From Faecalicatena contorta (lineage in GTDB: Bacteria > Bacillota > Clostridia > Lachnospirales > Lachnospiraceae), in NCBI RefSeq assembly GCF_039521745.1, contig NZ_BAAACT010000018.1: a DNA stretch of 64,000 bases, one strand, 5' to 3'. Shown one piece after another: positions 43,648 to 51,400 of this stretch; within the stretch, counting starts at the first letter, position 1; each line of letters begins with the position of its first letter. A program made the position numbers and the translations under genes. Under the pieces are notes generated by a model. It saw nothing but the letters and a program-made list of their open reading frames with translations. It searched no databases and was not told the origin of the DNA.

Positions 43648-46305
43648 TCAAAATACAAGCAGCCCACGGTCAGGATCATCATAGATACTGCCCTGCTGTC
43701 CTCCGGCATTACGGACACAGCGGTCAAGGGCCATAATGGATGCAACAATGCCATCGATCTTCTCCGGCGATTTTGCCTTTGTCGGCTTGATATTCTCTGC
43801 CGGGTCTGTTTCCACCACTACGTTGCCGGCCATCCACCGCAGGACCGGGTTGCCGCCATGGATGATCTTCCCTTCCATCAGCAGCTTATAAAATTCCTTG
43901 GTCGGCGGGGACATGTCTTTAAATCCCTGACCAAACGGCACAACTGTAAATCCCATCCCTTCAAGGTTCTGTACCATCTGCACCGCTCCCCAACGGTCAA
44001 AGGCAATCTCTAAAATGTGGTAGGTTTCCCCCAGTTTCTCGATGAATTTCTCAATAAACCCATAATGGATGACATTCCCCTCCGTTGCCAGAAGATATCC
44101 CTGTTTCTGCCAGACATCATAGGGAACACTGCCGCGCCGCACACGCAGGGGGATGGTTTCCTCCGGTATCCAGAAAAATGGGAGCAGAATGTATTTCTCG
44201 TCCTCATTTCTCGGAGGGAATATCAGGACAAATGCTGTAATGTCACCGGTGCTGGATAAGTCCAGCCCGCCGTAACAATCACGTCCTTTCAATGCCTCCA
44301 TATCGATTGGAATGTTCCCCAGGTCAAAAATCTGTTCGGGAATAAACCGAGTCAGGCTGGACACCCACATATTCAAACGCAGCTGTTTGAACACATTTTC
44401 CTCTGCCGGGTTCTGCAACGCCTCCCGGTATGCATCCCTGACGCGGTCAATCTGGATTGTCTGTCCAAGGGATGGATTCGCCTTATACCAGTTTTTCTCA
44501 TCATGCCAGTCATCCTCATCCGTCAGTCCAAACACCACAGGGTAGAACGTGGGGTCAACTTTCCGGCCGGCAAGGATATCCACCGCTTTTGTATGCAGCT
44601 CATAACAAATAGACTCTTTTTCCGTCCCGGCCGTGGTGATCAGAAAAAACAAAGGCTGTTCCCTGGCATCACCGGAACCTTTGGTCAGGACATCATATAA
44701 TTTCCGGTTTGGCTGAGCATGGACTTCATCCAGCACCAGCCCGCTCACATTCAACCCGTGCTTAGTACCGACCTCTGCGGAGAGTACCTGATAAAATCCA
44801 GCATTGGAATAATTCACAATGCGCTTGGTGGCTCCCATGATCTTGCTCCGTTTCATCAGTGCGGGTGTCATCCGCACCATCTGGTTTGCCACGTCAAAAA
44901 CAATAGATGCCTGCTGGCGGTCTGCCGCTGCACCGTAAACCTCCGCTGACGGCTCATTATCCGCATACAGGAGATAGAGGGCCACTGCTGCCGCAAGCTC
45001 ACTGTTGTGAGTAGGTACCATACTCCGTCCCGCAAGATACTGGTGGCTTGGGCTGTCTACCTGGATGCACTGCATCTTCACCGGACGGCTGATTGGCTGT
45101 ATATCTTCCAGATAATGAAAACAGGAACGTGTTAGTTTGACACGTTCCCTGCTTCTTTCACTCTTTCGTCTTAATCTTGATGTTGGCTGGTCATCAAATG
45201 TGGTAAAGCGGATCTGATACAAAGTTTCCCCTGTCGGAACCCCTCTTCTGGTCGAAGGCGTGGTCGTCATGGCATTTTTAATACCAAGACTCCATAACAG
45301 TTCCCGGACAGATTCCGCAAGCTGCCGGATCGTACTGACGTATACACTCTGTGCTTTCCTATCTCCGATACACCCATCAGAATCCATAAGCCCCTGCAGC
45401 AGTTCCCTCCGCTGTGTTTCCGACGCACGGAGGTATTCCGGCCGGATGACTTTATCCCGGAAGTTCGGGACAAGTATCTTCTTAAGTTCAAAATACACCA
45501 GTATCTCACTTCCCCCACAAACCTGGGGATACCTGTTGTGCAACTGGTATGGAATAAATGCGATCAAGTCATCCACATCACAGTTCCGTACCGTTATTTC
45601 CGGCCTGTTCGCACTGCCATTCCCAAGCCAGTAGCCATATAGATACGGATCAACCGGAATTTCTGCCTCCTGCGTTTGAAGCGCGCCACACACCGGAATG
45701 CGTATCAGCGATTCCCGTTGTGCCTCCGGCCGATCAGAAAACCTCTGCCGATATCGCATCGTCCTTTTGTAAATTTCACCCGTTGTCCACTGCACGGCTT
45801 TCCGCTTCCCATAAATATATTCTGCATTCCACAGATGCCTTTCCCCCGCAACAATCGAACTTCCATCCTTAAATGTGATCCGGTATGCCTGTTCCTTGTC
45901 ATCTACCTCGCTTTTTGCGACCACATGGCACGGCTTCCCCATCTCGTCAAAGACAATATCCCCCACCTGCAGGTCCCCCATCGAAGTGAATCCCTCTGGT
46001 GTTGGAATTGGAGTATCAAGCGCCAGCTCTTTTCCATTCTTCTTTCCGATTTCAACAAAAGCAGTCAGAAACTGCCGGTTCCCATCCTCTTTCACCACAC
46101 CAAAAATGTCACGGATAATCTGTTCCTGCCAGGGCAGCAGCCAGAAGCGTTTCCCTGCCCATTTTCCTTTGGTGTGTCTTAAGTTTTCTATGAACTTCAC
46201 TGCCCGGTCTGCTTTCGCTTTCTCATAATGGGAATCCGGCAGCATGAATTTTGTCGGCTGATAGTTTTTGAGTTTTGGGTAATCCTTCGGTCTTGTCTCT
46301 GCCAT
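43648..46305 (-). CDS. Terminase large subunit interrupted by an intein
   Basis: The 885-residue precursor contains a 543-residue TerL and a 342-residue intein. TerL packages DNA: the ATPase domain has Walker A GKKNGK-SELAAAVAL, split by the intein exactly between Lys92 and Ser435, and Walker B VLDEVHAQ; the nuclease domain has GGLDLSSTGDITAF, AFDRWGAVQMV and EKIDGIVASIMALDR. Without splicing the ATPase cannot work, so packaging depends on the intein. Its start codon overlaps the TerS stop. It belongs to the P27/phi-CD119-type terminase group often seen in Firmicute prophages. Confidence 0.95.
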   Translation of the reverse strand: MAETRPKDYPKLKNYQPTKFMLPDSHYEKAKADRAVKFIENLRHTKGKWAGKRFWLLPWQEQIIRDIFGVVKEDGNRQFLTAFVEIGKKNGKELALDTPIPTPEGFTSMGDLQVGDIVFDEMGKPCHVVAKSEVDDKEQAYRITFKDGSSIVAGERHLWNAEYIYGKRKAVQWTTGEIYKRTMRYRQRFSDRPEAQRESLIRIPVCGALQTQEAEIPVDPYLYGYWLGNGSANRPEITVRNCDVDDLIAFIPYQLHNRYPQVCGGSEILVYFELKKILVPNFRDKVIRPEYLRASETQRRELLQGLMDSDGCIGDRKAQSVYVSTIRQLAESVRELLWSLGIKNAMTTTPSTRRGVPTGETLYQIRFTTFDDQPTSRLRRKSERSRERVKLTRSCFHYLEDIQPISRPVKMQCIQVDSPSHQYLAGRSMVPTHNSELAAAVALYLLYADNEPSAEVYGAAADRQQASIVFDVANQMVRMTPALMKRSKIMGATKRIVNYSNAGFYQVLSAEVGTKHGLNVSGLVLDEVHAQPNRKLYDVLTKGSGDAREQPLFFLITTAGTEKESICYELHTKAVDILAGRKVDPTFYPVVFGLTDEDDWHDEKNWYKANPSLGQTIQIDRVRDAYREALQNPAEENVFKQLRLNMWVSSLTRFIPEQIFDLGNIPIDMEALKGRDCYGGLDLSSTGDITAFVLIFPPRNEDEKYILLPFFWIPEETIPLRVRRGSVPYDVWQKQGYLLATEGNVIHYGFIEKFIEKLGETYHILEIAFDRWGAVQMVQNLEGMGFTVVPFGQGFKDMSPPTKEFYKLLMEGKIIHGGNPVLRWMAGNVVVETDPAENIKPTKAKSPEKIDGIVASIMALDRCVRNAGGQQGSIYDDPDRGLLVF
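45004..46029 (-). other. Class 3 intein with LAGLIDADG endonuclease domain (in TerL)
   Basis: Residues 93-434 of the precursor, starting ELALDTPIPTPEGF and ending MVPTHN before Ser435. The first residue is Glu, not Cys or Ser, and the class 3 triplet is present: Trp159 in GERHLWN, Cys413 in KMQCIQVD, Thr432 in PTHN. So splicing should begin at Cys413. Between the splicing blocks lies a LAGLIDADG domain with GYWLGNG (224-230) and LLQGLMDSDG (302-311). In the first motif the catalytic acid is Asn229, so cleavage may be lost or reduced to nicking. Confidence 0.9.
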
Positions 46306-46781
46306 CAGCTTCCACCTCCCAACAGTTCCTCCATCTCATCCAGAGCATCACCCCGGCTGTCTGTATCCGCGATGATCCGGCTCCGGGAGGAAGGCGTCAG
46401 ACCAAACTGCTCGGCAAAGCGGTTCATGATTTTCAGATAGGTCTGGGCAATGCTTACCTGCGGCACCTGCTGCCAGTACCCGGAAGGAGTCTTTACGATA
46501 GAGCCATGCTGCGTGATGAATTCCTCCGCCTCTTTCCACCGGGCATACGCCTGACAATATCCGGCAAAAGCGGCCATATCTACTTCCGTCAGGATGCCAA
46601 TCTGCTCCATCTGCTTTGCCAGACGCCGCCACTCCTTCTTTGCCTCCGGCTCCAGCCACTTCGGGCAGGACGGAGCCTTCTTGGCTGGTTTCGGTTCTTT
46701 CGCATTCAATGGCCGCTTGCCCGGATTCCCCTCCAGCTCTTTCACTGCTGTAGGTGTCGGTTTTCTTCCCCTTGTCGCCAT
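46305..46781 (-). CDS. Terminase small subunit (P27 family)
   Basis: A 158-residue protein: RGRKPTPTAVKELEGNPGKR at the start is the P27 signature, followed by the helical core (LTEVDMAAFAGYCQAYARWK) and an acidic end (EMEELLGGGS). It recognises the packaging start site. The ATG at 46781 follows AAGGAGGG; the stop overlaps the TerL start. Confidence 0.92.
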   Translation of the reverse strand: MATRGRKPTPTAVKELEGNPGKRPLNAKEPKPAKKAPSCPKWLEPEAKKEWRRLAKQMEQIGILTEVDMAAFAGYCQAYARWKEAEEFITQHGSIVKTPSGYWQQVPQVSIAQTYLKIMNRFAEQFGLTPSSRSRIIADTDSRGDALDEMEELLGGGS

Positions 46782-46811
46782 CCGGCATCCCTCCTTTCCT
46801 CCAAAATGGGC

Positions 46812-46840
46812 AAACAAAAAGGACCTCCTAAGAAGTCCTC
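46812..46840 (-). terminator. Terminator between accessory operons and packaging genes
   Basis: On the minus strand AGGACTTC and GGAGGTCCT pair over 8 bases and are followed by TTTTTG, just before TerS. A second weaker stem (GGGG...CCCCGTTTTT) lies at about 46850-46890. Confidence 0.7.
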
Positions 46841-46921
46841 AAGTAAAATCAGTCTATATAAAAACGGGGATAACAAGACACAGCCCCTTTCCGGGGTTAT
46901 GCCTGTAGCTTCGTTGTAATT

Positions 46922-47293
46922 TTAAAGTTCAGTTTTTTCTCCGGTCAGGATGTTGACCACCGTGGTTCCTTTTCCAAAAGCGGCTTGCATCTCCATGCGC
47001 TCCTCTTCGGAAACCGGCCTTGCGTTTTTCCGGTATTCTGCAAGGGATTCAGAAACCTCTTTGTCCCTGGCCGCTGTGGTTGCCTCCACACTGACCTTGT
47101 CAGTGACCATCGCCAGCTTCTCCAGCATGTCGCTCATCAGCACCCTGCCGATGCAGTTGCGGGCAACCCCGTTTTCATCAATGGTAATCTTGCCGGCCTG
47201 CAGGTCTGCTTTCACCCTCTCCAGTTCTTTCTGTGCTTCCTTTTCCCAATATGCTCCAAGTTCCCCGCTCAGTTCCTTTTGAAATCTTGTCAT
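46922..47293 (-). CDS. Hypothetical phage protein (MTRFQKEL family)
   Basis: A 123-residue helical protein (KEAQKELERVKADLQAGKIT; GRVLMSDMLEKLAMVTDKVS) of unknown function. GGAGGAAACAGCG precedes the ATG at 47293. It is transcribed from cassette 47337-47414. Confidence 0.6.
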   Translation of the reverse strand: MTRFQKELSGELGAYWEKEAQKELERVKADLQAGKITIDENGVARNCIGRVLMSDMLEKLAMVTDKVSVEATTAARDKEVSESLAEYRKNARPVSEEERMEMQAAFGKGTTVVNILTGEKTEL

Positions 47294-47336
47294 CGCTGTT
47301 TCCTCCGCTTTCTCTGTTTTCCCTTTCGGTAGGTAC

Positions 47337-47414
47337 ATATTCGCTCTGAAAGCGGATAATAGCAAGTTAATTCGGAGCATGATCTGCACAAATATCTGTG
47401 ACGGAATTTGTGTA
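47337..47414 (-). promoter_or_regulatory. Phage promoter cassette D
   Basis: Minus-strand promoter TTGCTA (47360-47365), 17 bases ending CAGAGC, GAATAT (47337-47342). Upstream dyad TGCACAAAT (47385-47393) / ATTTGTGTA (47406-47414), arm starts 24 bases apart. The transcript start is followed by the leader CTACCGAAAGGGAAAAC shared with cassettes E and G. Confidence 0.7.
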
Positions 47415-47474
47415 TGTCTGGCATGGTCAAAAGAACCGTCAGGTTCAGCTTGCCTGCGCCCTCATACGATGCTG

Positions 47475-47795
47475 TTATTCAAACGGAAACCCATCCGCTT
47501 CATCCAGCTCCTTTTTCCACACTGCGTATTCCTCATCGGTAACTGCTGCCGCCCCGGTACAGACCGGACATTCCTGTCCCATATCCCTGTCAGACGGTGT
47601 TTCCACCCCTGGTTCATAATAATTCGGTTCTTCCCACTGCCTCCGTGCTTTGTCATTTGCCTGACATATTGCCGTTTCTTCATCGGGAGCCTTCTCCATG
47701 TCATTCCACCACATTGGTTCGCAAGGCCCGTTTTCCGCATCGCCATCCGTTCCCGGAACAACCATCCAAACCTTGTACCATCTCATTTCAGCCAT
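47475..47795 (-). CDS. Hypothetical phage protein
   Basis: A 106-residue protein (MAEMRWYKVWMVVPGTDG; ICQANDKARRQWEEPNYYEP) with a CPVC pair near the end and no recognised domain. I chose the ATG at 47795 after AAGGAGGAG; an in-frame start at 47867 would add 24 residues, and the frame stays open up to the promoter. Transcribed from cassette E. Confidence 0.55.
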   Translation of the reverse strand: MAEMRWYKVWMVVPGTDGDAENGPCEPMWWNDMEKAPDEETAICQANDKARRQWEEPNYYEPGVETPSDRDMGQECPVCTGAAAVTDEEYAVWKKELDEADGFPFE

Positions 47796-47901
47796 AAAAT
47801 CTCCTCCTTCATCCCACATAACCCTTTGCAATGGCTTTTCCAAAAAGTTCAATCTTCTTTTCTTCATGGTGTGTACCTTCGTTTTCCCTTTCGGTAGTGA
47901 C

Positions 47902-47979
47902 ATATTCGCTCTGTTTTACACATATAGCAAGTTAATTACAGGAATATGCTGCACAAAGATAAGGAGGGGAAATTGTGTA
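47902..47979 (-). promoter_or_regulatory. Phage promoter cassette E
   Basis: TTGCTA (47925-47930), 17 bases ending CAGAGC, GAATAT (47902-47907). Dyad TGCACAA (47950-47956) / TTGTGTA (47973-47979); core arm starts 24 bases apart. The dyad ends just before the stop of the neighbouring 63-residue gene. Confidence 0.7.
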
Positions 47980-47981
47980 TT

Positions 47982-48173
47982 TTATTCCCCGCTTTTCTGC
48001 TCCTGCAGGATTTTGTCAACGGCCTCCTTCGCCGCTTTTTCTGCGTTATAGTCGAAGAAATAGGACGCATCGCTCCGGGCCACTTTCCTATGCTCCGGAT
48101 CATATACAGCAAAATCAAATCCCATTTCCCTATTGTTCCAGCTAACTGCTATGTAGTAACCTTTATATTCCAT
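47982..48173 (-). CDS. Small hypothetical phage protein
   Basis: A 63-residue protein starting MEYKGYYIAVSWNNREMGFD with a helical end (AEKAAKEAVDKILQEQKSGE). GGAGGACGAAGCA precedes the ATG. It looks like the second gene of the transcript from cassette F. Function unknown. Confidence 0.6.
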   Translation of the reverse strand: MEYKGYYIAVSWNNREMGFDFAVYDPEHRKVARSDASYFFDYNAEKAAKEAVDKILQEQKSGE

Positions 48174-48267
48174 TGCTTCGTCCTCCTGCTTTCTGTTTCC
48201 CCTACAGTGCTGCCACCGCCGGCCGTGTCCGCCTTTTTCCCGGAAGACCGGACAAAACCCCGGTGAA

Positions 48268-48290
48268 CGGCTTATGAGGGGCTTACCGCC
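48268..48290 (-). other. Hairpin between small genes
   Basis: GAGGGGC and GCCCCTC with the loop GGTAA form a stable hairpin in the 143-base gap between two accessory genes. There is no T-run, so it may be an mRNA processing or stability element. Confidence 0.4.
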
Positions 48291-48316
48291 CCTCTCCCGG
48301 CCGATTACGCTTTTCT

Positions 48317-48781
48317 TTATTTTTCTTCCGCATCCCCGATGGAAAAAAGGTATCCATGGGCTTTCTCGTATTCCTCACTCATAAATGCTTTGTGCCGGCT
48401 ACTAATCTCCACCAGTCCCTCCAGCCTGCATCCGTTCTGTGTGAAAAGCCATGCGGTTTCCACTGCGGAAGACCAGGTGGAGGAAAAGGTGAATTTTTCA
48501 ATGCCGTATTCCCGGAGACTGCCGATCAGCGGCTTTACCTGTTCATCCCAAATGGTATCGTTTAAATCAATGTACTCGTTGCCCCGCTCCTGTGCCTCGC
48601 TGTAAAGCCGGTAGATTCTTGCGTAGGAATTTCCCTTTGCTGCAATCTGCTCCTCCAGTTCATGGTAGGCATCCCGCGCGGCTTCTTGCCCTTCCTTGCT
48701 GCCTGCCTTTTCAGCCTCGTGGTACTGTGCTTTGATTGCCATCTCCTGTGCGTATTCTTCTGCAAAATTATTTTTCTTCAT
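48317..48781 (-). CDS. Hypothetical phage protein (MKKNNFAEEY)
   Basis: A 154-residue soluble protein with a helical first half (EYAQEMAIKAQYHEAEKAGS) and a mixed second half (FTFSSTWSSAVETAWLFTQN). Similar proteins occur in the same small-gene blocks of clostridial phages, but I cannot give a function. The ATG at 48781 is 7 bases after a GGAGGC-type site. Cassette F drives it. Confidence 0.6.
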   Translation of the reverse strand: MKKNNFAEEYAQEMAIKAQYHEAEKAGSKEGQEAARDAYHELEEQIAAKGNSYARIYRLYSEAQERGNEYIDLNDTIWDEQVKPLIGSLREYGIEKFTFSSTWSSAVETAWLFTQNGCRLEGLVEISSRHKAFMSEEYEKAHGYLFSIGDAEEK

Positions 48782-48828
48782 GGTCTGTGCCTCCTTGATC
48801 TTGGGGTGTCCCCCCTTTGTTGTGACAC

Positions 48829-48915
48829 ATATTACCGTCAGGTACGGATAATAGCAACTCATATCCGAACCATAATGTACACAATCATTCCAAAGAAAAA
48901 CTGTGTATTTTATGG
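48829..48915 (-). promoter_or_regulatory. Phage promoter cassette F
   Basis: TTGCTA (48852-48857), 17 bases ending TGACGG, TAATAT (48829-48834). Dyad CCATAATGTACACA (48870-48883) / TGTGTATTTTATGG (48902-48915) with two mismatches in 14; core arm starts are 24 bases apart and the near arm ends 26 bases before the -35. Confidence 0.75.
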
Positions 48916-48980
48916 CATCAAACAGGCACAAGCAAAAGACCGGTCTCTCCAGCCCCTTGCCTCTGCCTGTTTCCTGGTCC

Positions 48981-49436
48981 TTATTTTGTAACTGTCAGGT
49001 AGCTGATGTTTCCCATGCGGTCTGTGCCCTTCAGCCTGATCTTGGTATCCGTTTCCCTTTGGAGAGTAAATTTTCTAAAAAGTTTCAGCCTGCCAAGGTT
49101 CCTGACCAGTTCTGCCCCCGTCCGGCTGTCCTCAACCGCATCCGTGAAAGTTGCAATGTCGCAGTCACCAGTGTACCAAAGGTTGCTTAAGCTCTCCGGA
49201 ATCCCGTCTGCCGTTGTCAGGGATATTTTCCTGCCGCTACGTTTGTTCTGGCTGCTTTCTTTCCCAAGTTCGTAAGCCGCCGTCAATGCTGCCTTGATGC
49301 TCCGGACGGAAACATCCAGAAAATCCTCGCTGTCATTGTCGCGGGTTTCCAAATCCCCTCTGGCCTCAACCGGGTAAATGTGTTTCCTTGCGATCTCCAC
49401 CAGGCTTTCCAGTTCCTTTTTGCTTAATTCCTTCAT
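48981..49436 (-). CDS. DUF6900-like phage protein
   Basis: A 151-residue protein. KELESLVEIARKHIYPVEAR, then DSEDFLDVSVRSIKAALTAA matches my recollection of the DUF6900 family (moderate certainty). The C-terminal half (NLGRLKLFRKFTLQRETDTK) is basic and may bind nucleic acid. GGAGGAAACACAC precedes the ATG at 49436. Cassette G drives it. Confidence 0.6.
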   Translation of the reverse strand: MKELSKKELESLVEIARKHIYPVEARGDLETRDNDSEDFLDVSVRSIKAALTAAYELGKESSQNKRSGRKISLTTADGIPESLSNLWYTGDCDIATFTDAVEDSRTGAELVRNLGRLKLFRKFTLQRETDTKIRLKGTDRMGNISYLTVTK

Positions 49437-49479
49437 GTGTGTTTCCTCCGTTTTCTTTGTTTTCCCTTTCGGTAGTGAC

Positions 49480-49565
49480 ATATTCGCTCTAAAAACATAT
49501 ATTATCAAGTCCATGCTGAACCATAATGTACACAAAGATTTCTGGCGGAAACTGTGCATCATTTA
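49480..49565 (-). promoter_or_regulatory. Phage promoter cassette G
   Basis: TTGATA (49503-49508), 17 bases ending TAGAGC, GAATAT (49480-49485). Dyad CCATAATGTACACA (49521-49534) / TGTGCATCATTTATA (49553-49567). Near arm ends 26 bases from the -35, core arm starts are 24 apart. Confidence 0.72.
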
Positions 49566-49587
49566 TACAGGAAAAGAATATAAAAAA

Positions 49588-50130
49588 CTAATCCTCATCC
49601 GTGAAATCCTCATTTTCTTTCATAAATAATTCATAGTATCGTTCATCCAGTTTATGCCTTAAAAGGCATATTGGCAGGCAGCACCGCATTTCATGCACCG
49701 CCTCCAGGTCATCCCACAATCCGCTTTTTTTCAGGTAACCAATGCATTCTGCCTCCGCATCAGACTCCATTTTTCTCAGACATTTTTCTCTCTTCCGGTA
49801 AATCACTGCGAACTTCTGGATTTTCTCTGAAGTTTCCCCGCCTATCTTCCATTTCCTGTACTCCAGTTCTGTATCAGTTCTTCCTGCTTTCTTCACCAGC
49901 TCATGGTAGCGGCCGTAAAGATAAATCCGGTAATGGCAACTTGGAAGAATGCTGATGATATTCAGTGTGGCGTCAGTATCATCCTGCAAATGTTCCCGCT
50001 CTAAATAGGCCTCTGTCTCCTTTGCTATCTTTCTCATCCGTTTTGAGTTTTTTTCAAAATGGCGTTCGTAATCTTCCTTAAATTTCAACGCCCGCTTTCT
50101 GGCAGACTCCTCTATCCGGTATTCCGACAT
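49588..50130 (-). CDS. Hypothetical phage protein (MSEYRIEESARK)
   Basis: A 180-residue charged helical protein (FKEDYERHFEKNSKRMRKIA; ISILPSCHYRIYLYGRYHEL). No domain recognised. AAGGAGGGC precedes the ATG. Transcribed from the minus-strand arm of cassette H. Confidence 0.6.
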   Translation of the reverse strand: MSEYRIEESARKRALKFKEDYERHFEKNSKRMRKIAKETEAYLEREHLQDDTDATLNIISILPSCHYRIYLYGRYHELVKKAGRTDTELEYRKWKIGGETSEKIQKFAVIYRKREKCLRKMESDAEAECIGYLKKSGLWDDLEAVHEMRCCLPICLLRHKLDERYYELFMKENEDFTDED

Positions 50131-50161
50131 ATCTGCGCCCTCCTTTTCTTATGGTACGTGC

Positions 50162-50289
50162 ATATTACCGTCATTTCCACAGAATGGCAAGCAAGTCTGG
50201 CACCATATATGTACCAGACATGCCGGTAAAAGATTGTGTACATTATTATTCGGAATCCGCTTGATAAAACTCACTTTCAGAGCGAATAT
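50162..50289. promoter_or_regulatory. Divergent phage promoter cassette H
   Basis: One dyad (CCATATATGTACC at 50203-50215 and TGTGTACATTATTATT at 50235-50250) lies between two promoters. Minus: TTGCCA (50185-50190), 17 bases ending TGACGG, TAATAT (50162-50167). Plus: TTGATA (50261-50266), 17 bases ending CAGAGC, GAATAT (50284-50289). The plus -35 starts 26 bases after the right core-arm start, as in cassettes J and K. Confidence 0.75.
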
Positions 50290-50309
50290 ACGGTAAACTG
50301 GAGAGGGGT

Positions 50310-50341
50310 GCCGGGTTATTACCGGCCCTGTTTTCTTTTTT
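50310..50341 (+). terminator. Terminator just after the plus-strand promoter of cassette H
   Basis: GCCGG (50310-50314) and CCGGC (50322-50326) followed by CCTGTTTTCTTTTTT. It lies about 20 bases past the predicted plus-strand start, so that promoter would give only a ~45-base RNA or act as a roadblock to the opposing operon. Confidence 0.7.
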
Positions 50342-50555
50342 AGGTAAAATCCACCATATGGGATGTCCTGCATATACGCTTGTAGCGGCACCCTTTCAGG
50401 GCATCCTTATTTCTGTGCCGGACTTTTCGGTTCAGGCGTTTCTTATTGAGAGCGGTTCCTCTTTTCAGCTCACCCCTCATACTGTACACACCGCTGCCCC
50501 TGTTCCAGTTGTTCCTTTTTATCCGTGCCGTTCCCGGCATTGGCTCCTGCATCAT
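50340..50555 (-). CDS. Small basic phage protein
   Basis: A 71-residue protein with about 18 Arg/Lys residues (GTARIKRNNWNRGSGVYSMR; KKRLNRKVRHRNKDALKGCR) and the ending RTSHMVDFT. ATAGGAGGCAGCC precedes two ATGs. The charge suggests RNA or DNA binding. It is the last gene of the operon that starts from cassette I. Confidence 0.6.
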   Translation of the reverse strand: MMQEPMPGTARIKRNNWNRGSGVYSMRGELKRGTALNKKRLNRKVRHRNKDALKGCRYKRICRTSHMVDFT

Positions 50556-50564
50556 GGCTGCCTC

Positions 50565-50762
50565 CTATCCCAGTGAAGCGGTCGCATCTTCCTTTGACCG
50601 GAACATTCGGGACGGGGAAGCGTTGATATGGCTTCCCGTCCGGCTTTCCAGAAAATAAAACCTGCCATCGAAGGAAAGAACCTTATATTCCATTGACTGC
50701 CGCTTTTTCTTATTGGTGATCACAAAACAGGTATCCCCCGTTTTCCATATTTTAGATTTCAT
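50565..50762 (-). CDS. Small hypothetical phage protein
   Basis: A 65-residue, probably SH3-like beta protein (MKSKIWKTGDTCFVITNKKK; LSFDGRFYFLESRTGSHINA). Its start overlaps the end of the preceding small gene; an ATG at 50771 is an alternative, both near GGAGGAT. Unknown function. Confidence 0.55.
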   Translation of the reverse strand: MKSKIWKTGDTCFVITNKKKRQSMEYKVLSFDGRFYFLESRTGSHINASPSRMFRSKEDATASLG

Positions 50763-50952
50763 CCTGTTCATATCCTCCTTCCACCCATACAAACTGCATC
50801 CGCGTCTTTGTCCGGGCCTTCTTTTTCAAATTCCGTTTCCAACGGCGGATTGTAACTGCCCTGCAATGGTTCCTGGACCAACAGTAATCATCCAGTATGT
50901 ATCTGCCGCCATGCTCGCGTTCTCCGTAAGCAGGCATTTTTCTGTGGCTCAT
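50752..50952 (-). CDS. Small basic phage protein
   Basis: A 66-residue protein (MSHRKMPAYGEREHGGRYIL, then NLKKKARTKTRMQFVWVEGG) with a basic middle. Its ATG overlaps the stop of the DUF4314 gene (ATGA), with GGAGAGAGG as ribosome site, which supports translation although the frame also extends upstream in silico. Unknown function. Confidence 0.55.
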   Translation of the reverse strand: MSHRKMPAYGEREHGGRYILDDYCWSRNHCRAVTIRRWKRNLKKKARTKTRMQFVWVEGGYEQDEI

Positions 50953-51398
50953 TTTCCTCTCTCCTTCCATGCCTCCCATGTAAACAACGGTTTCTTCTCT
51001 GACATCCCTGCATCCTCCAGCGCTTCCTCCGTTCCACACAGATCGCATACAATGAGGTGCGCCCTCCGGCTGACTGCATGGCGCTCCAAATGCGGCATGG
51101 GGCTGCCGCAGCGCGGGCAGCTCCCTCCGGCCTGTGTTTTCCCGTATCCGTCCAGAAATTCTTTTACTATCGCATCTGTGTCGATGCGGTGGCAGGCATC
51201 CTCCCCATAGACCACGCGCAGGCTTCCGCCCGTGCGCCATGCAACTTTGATACTTCCCGTATCATCCACTGACTTCACGGTTCCGTGTGTCCCCACCGGA
51301 GGAGCCTGCACATCCTCCATCCGGTCAAGCACCACCTCACAGCCGACAGGATAATCCTTTCTGATTTTCTCCACGATTTTTCTCTTTGGGAATCCCAT
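50949..51398 (-). CDS. DUF4314 protein with C-terminal zinc ribbon
   Basis: About 149 residues. The N-terminal part (YPVGCEVVLDRMEDVQAPPV, then GTHGTVKSVDDTGSIKVAW) is the DUF4314 domain common in clostridial phages and conjugative elements. The C-terminal CPRCG...CDLCG looks like a zinc ribbon added to it. The ATG at 51398 is 3 bases from the upstream stop. Confidence 0.78.
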   Translation of the reverse strand: MGFPKRKIVEKIRKDYPVGCEVVLDRMEDVQAPPVGTHGTVKSVDDTGSIKVAWRTGGSLRVVYGEDACHRIDTDAIVKEFLDGYGKTQAGGSCPRCGSPMPHLERHAVSRRAHLIVCDLCGTEEALEDAGMSEKKPLFTWEAWKERGK

Positions 51399-51400
51399 GC

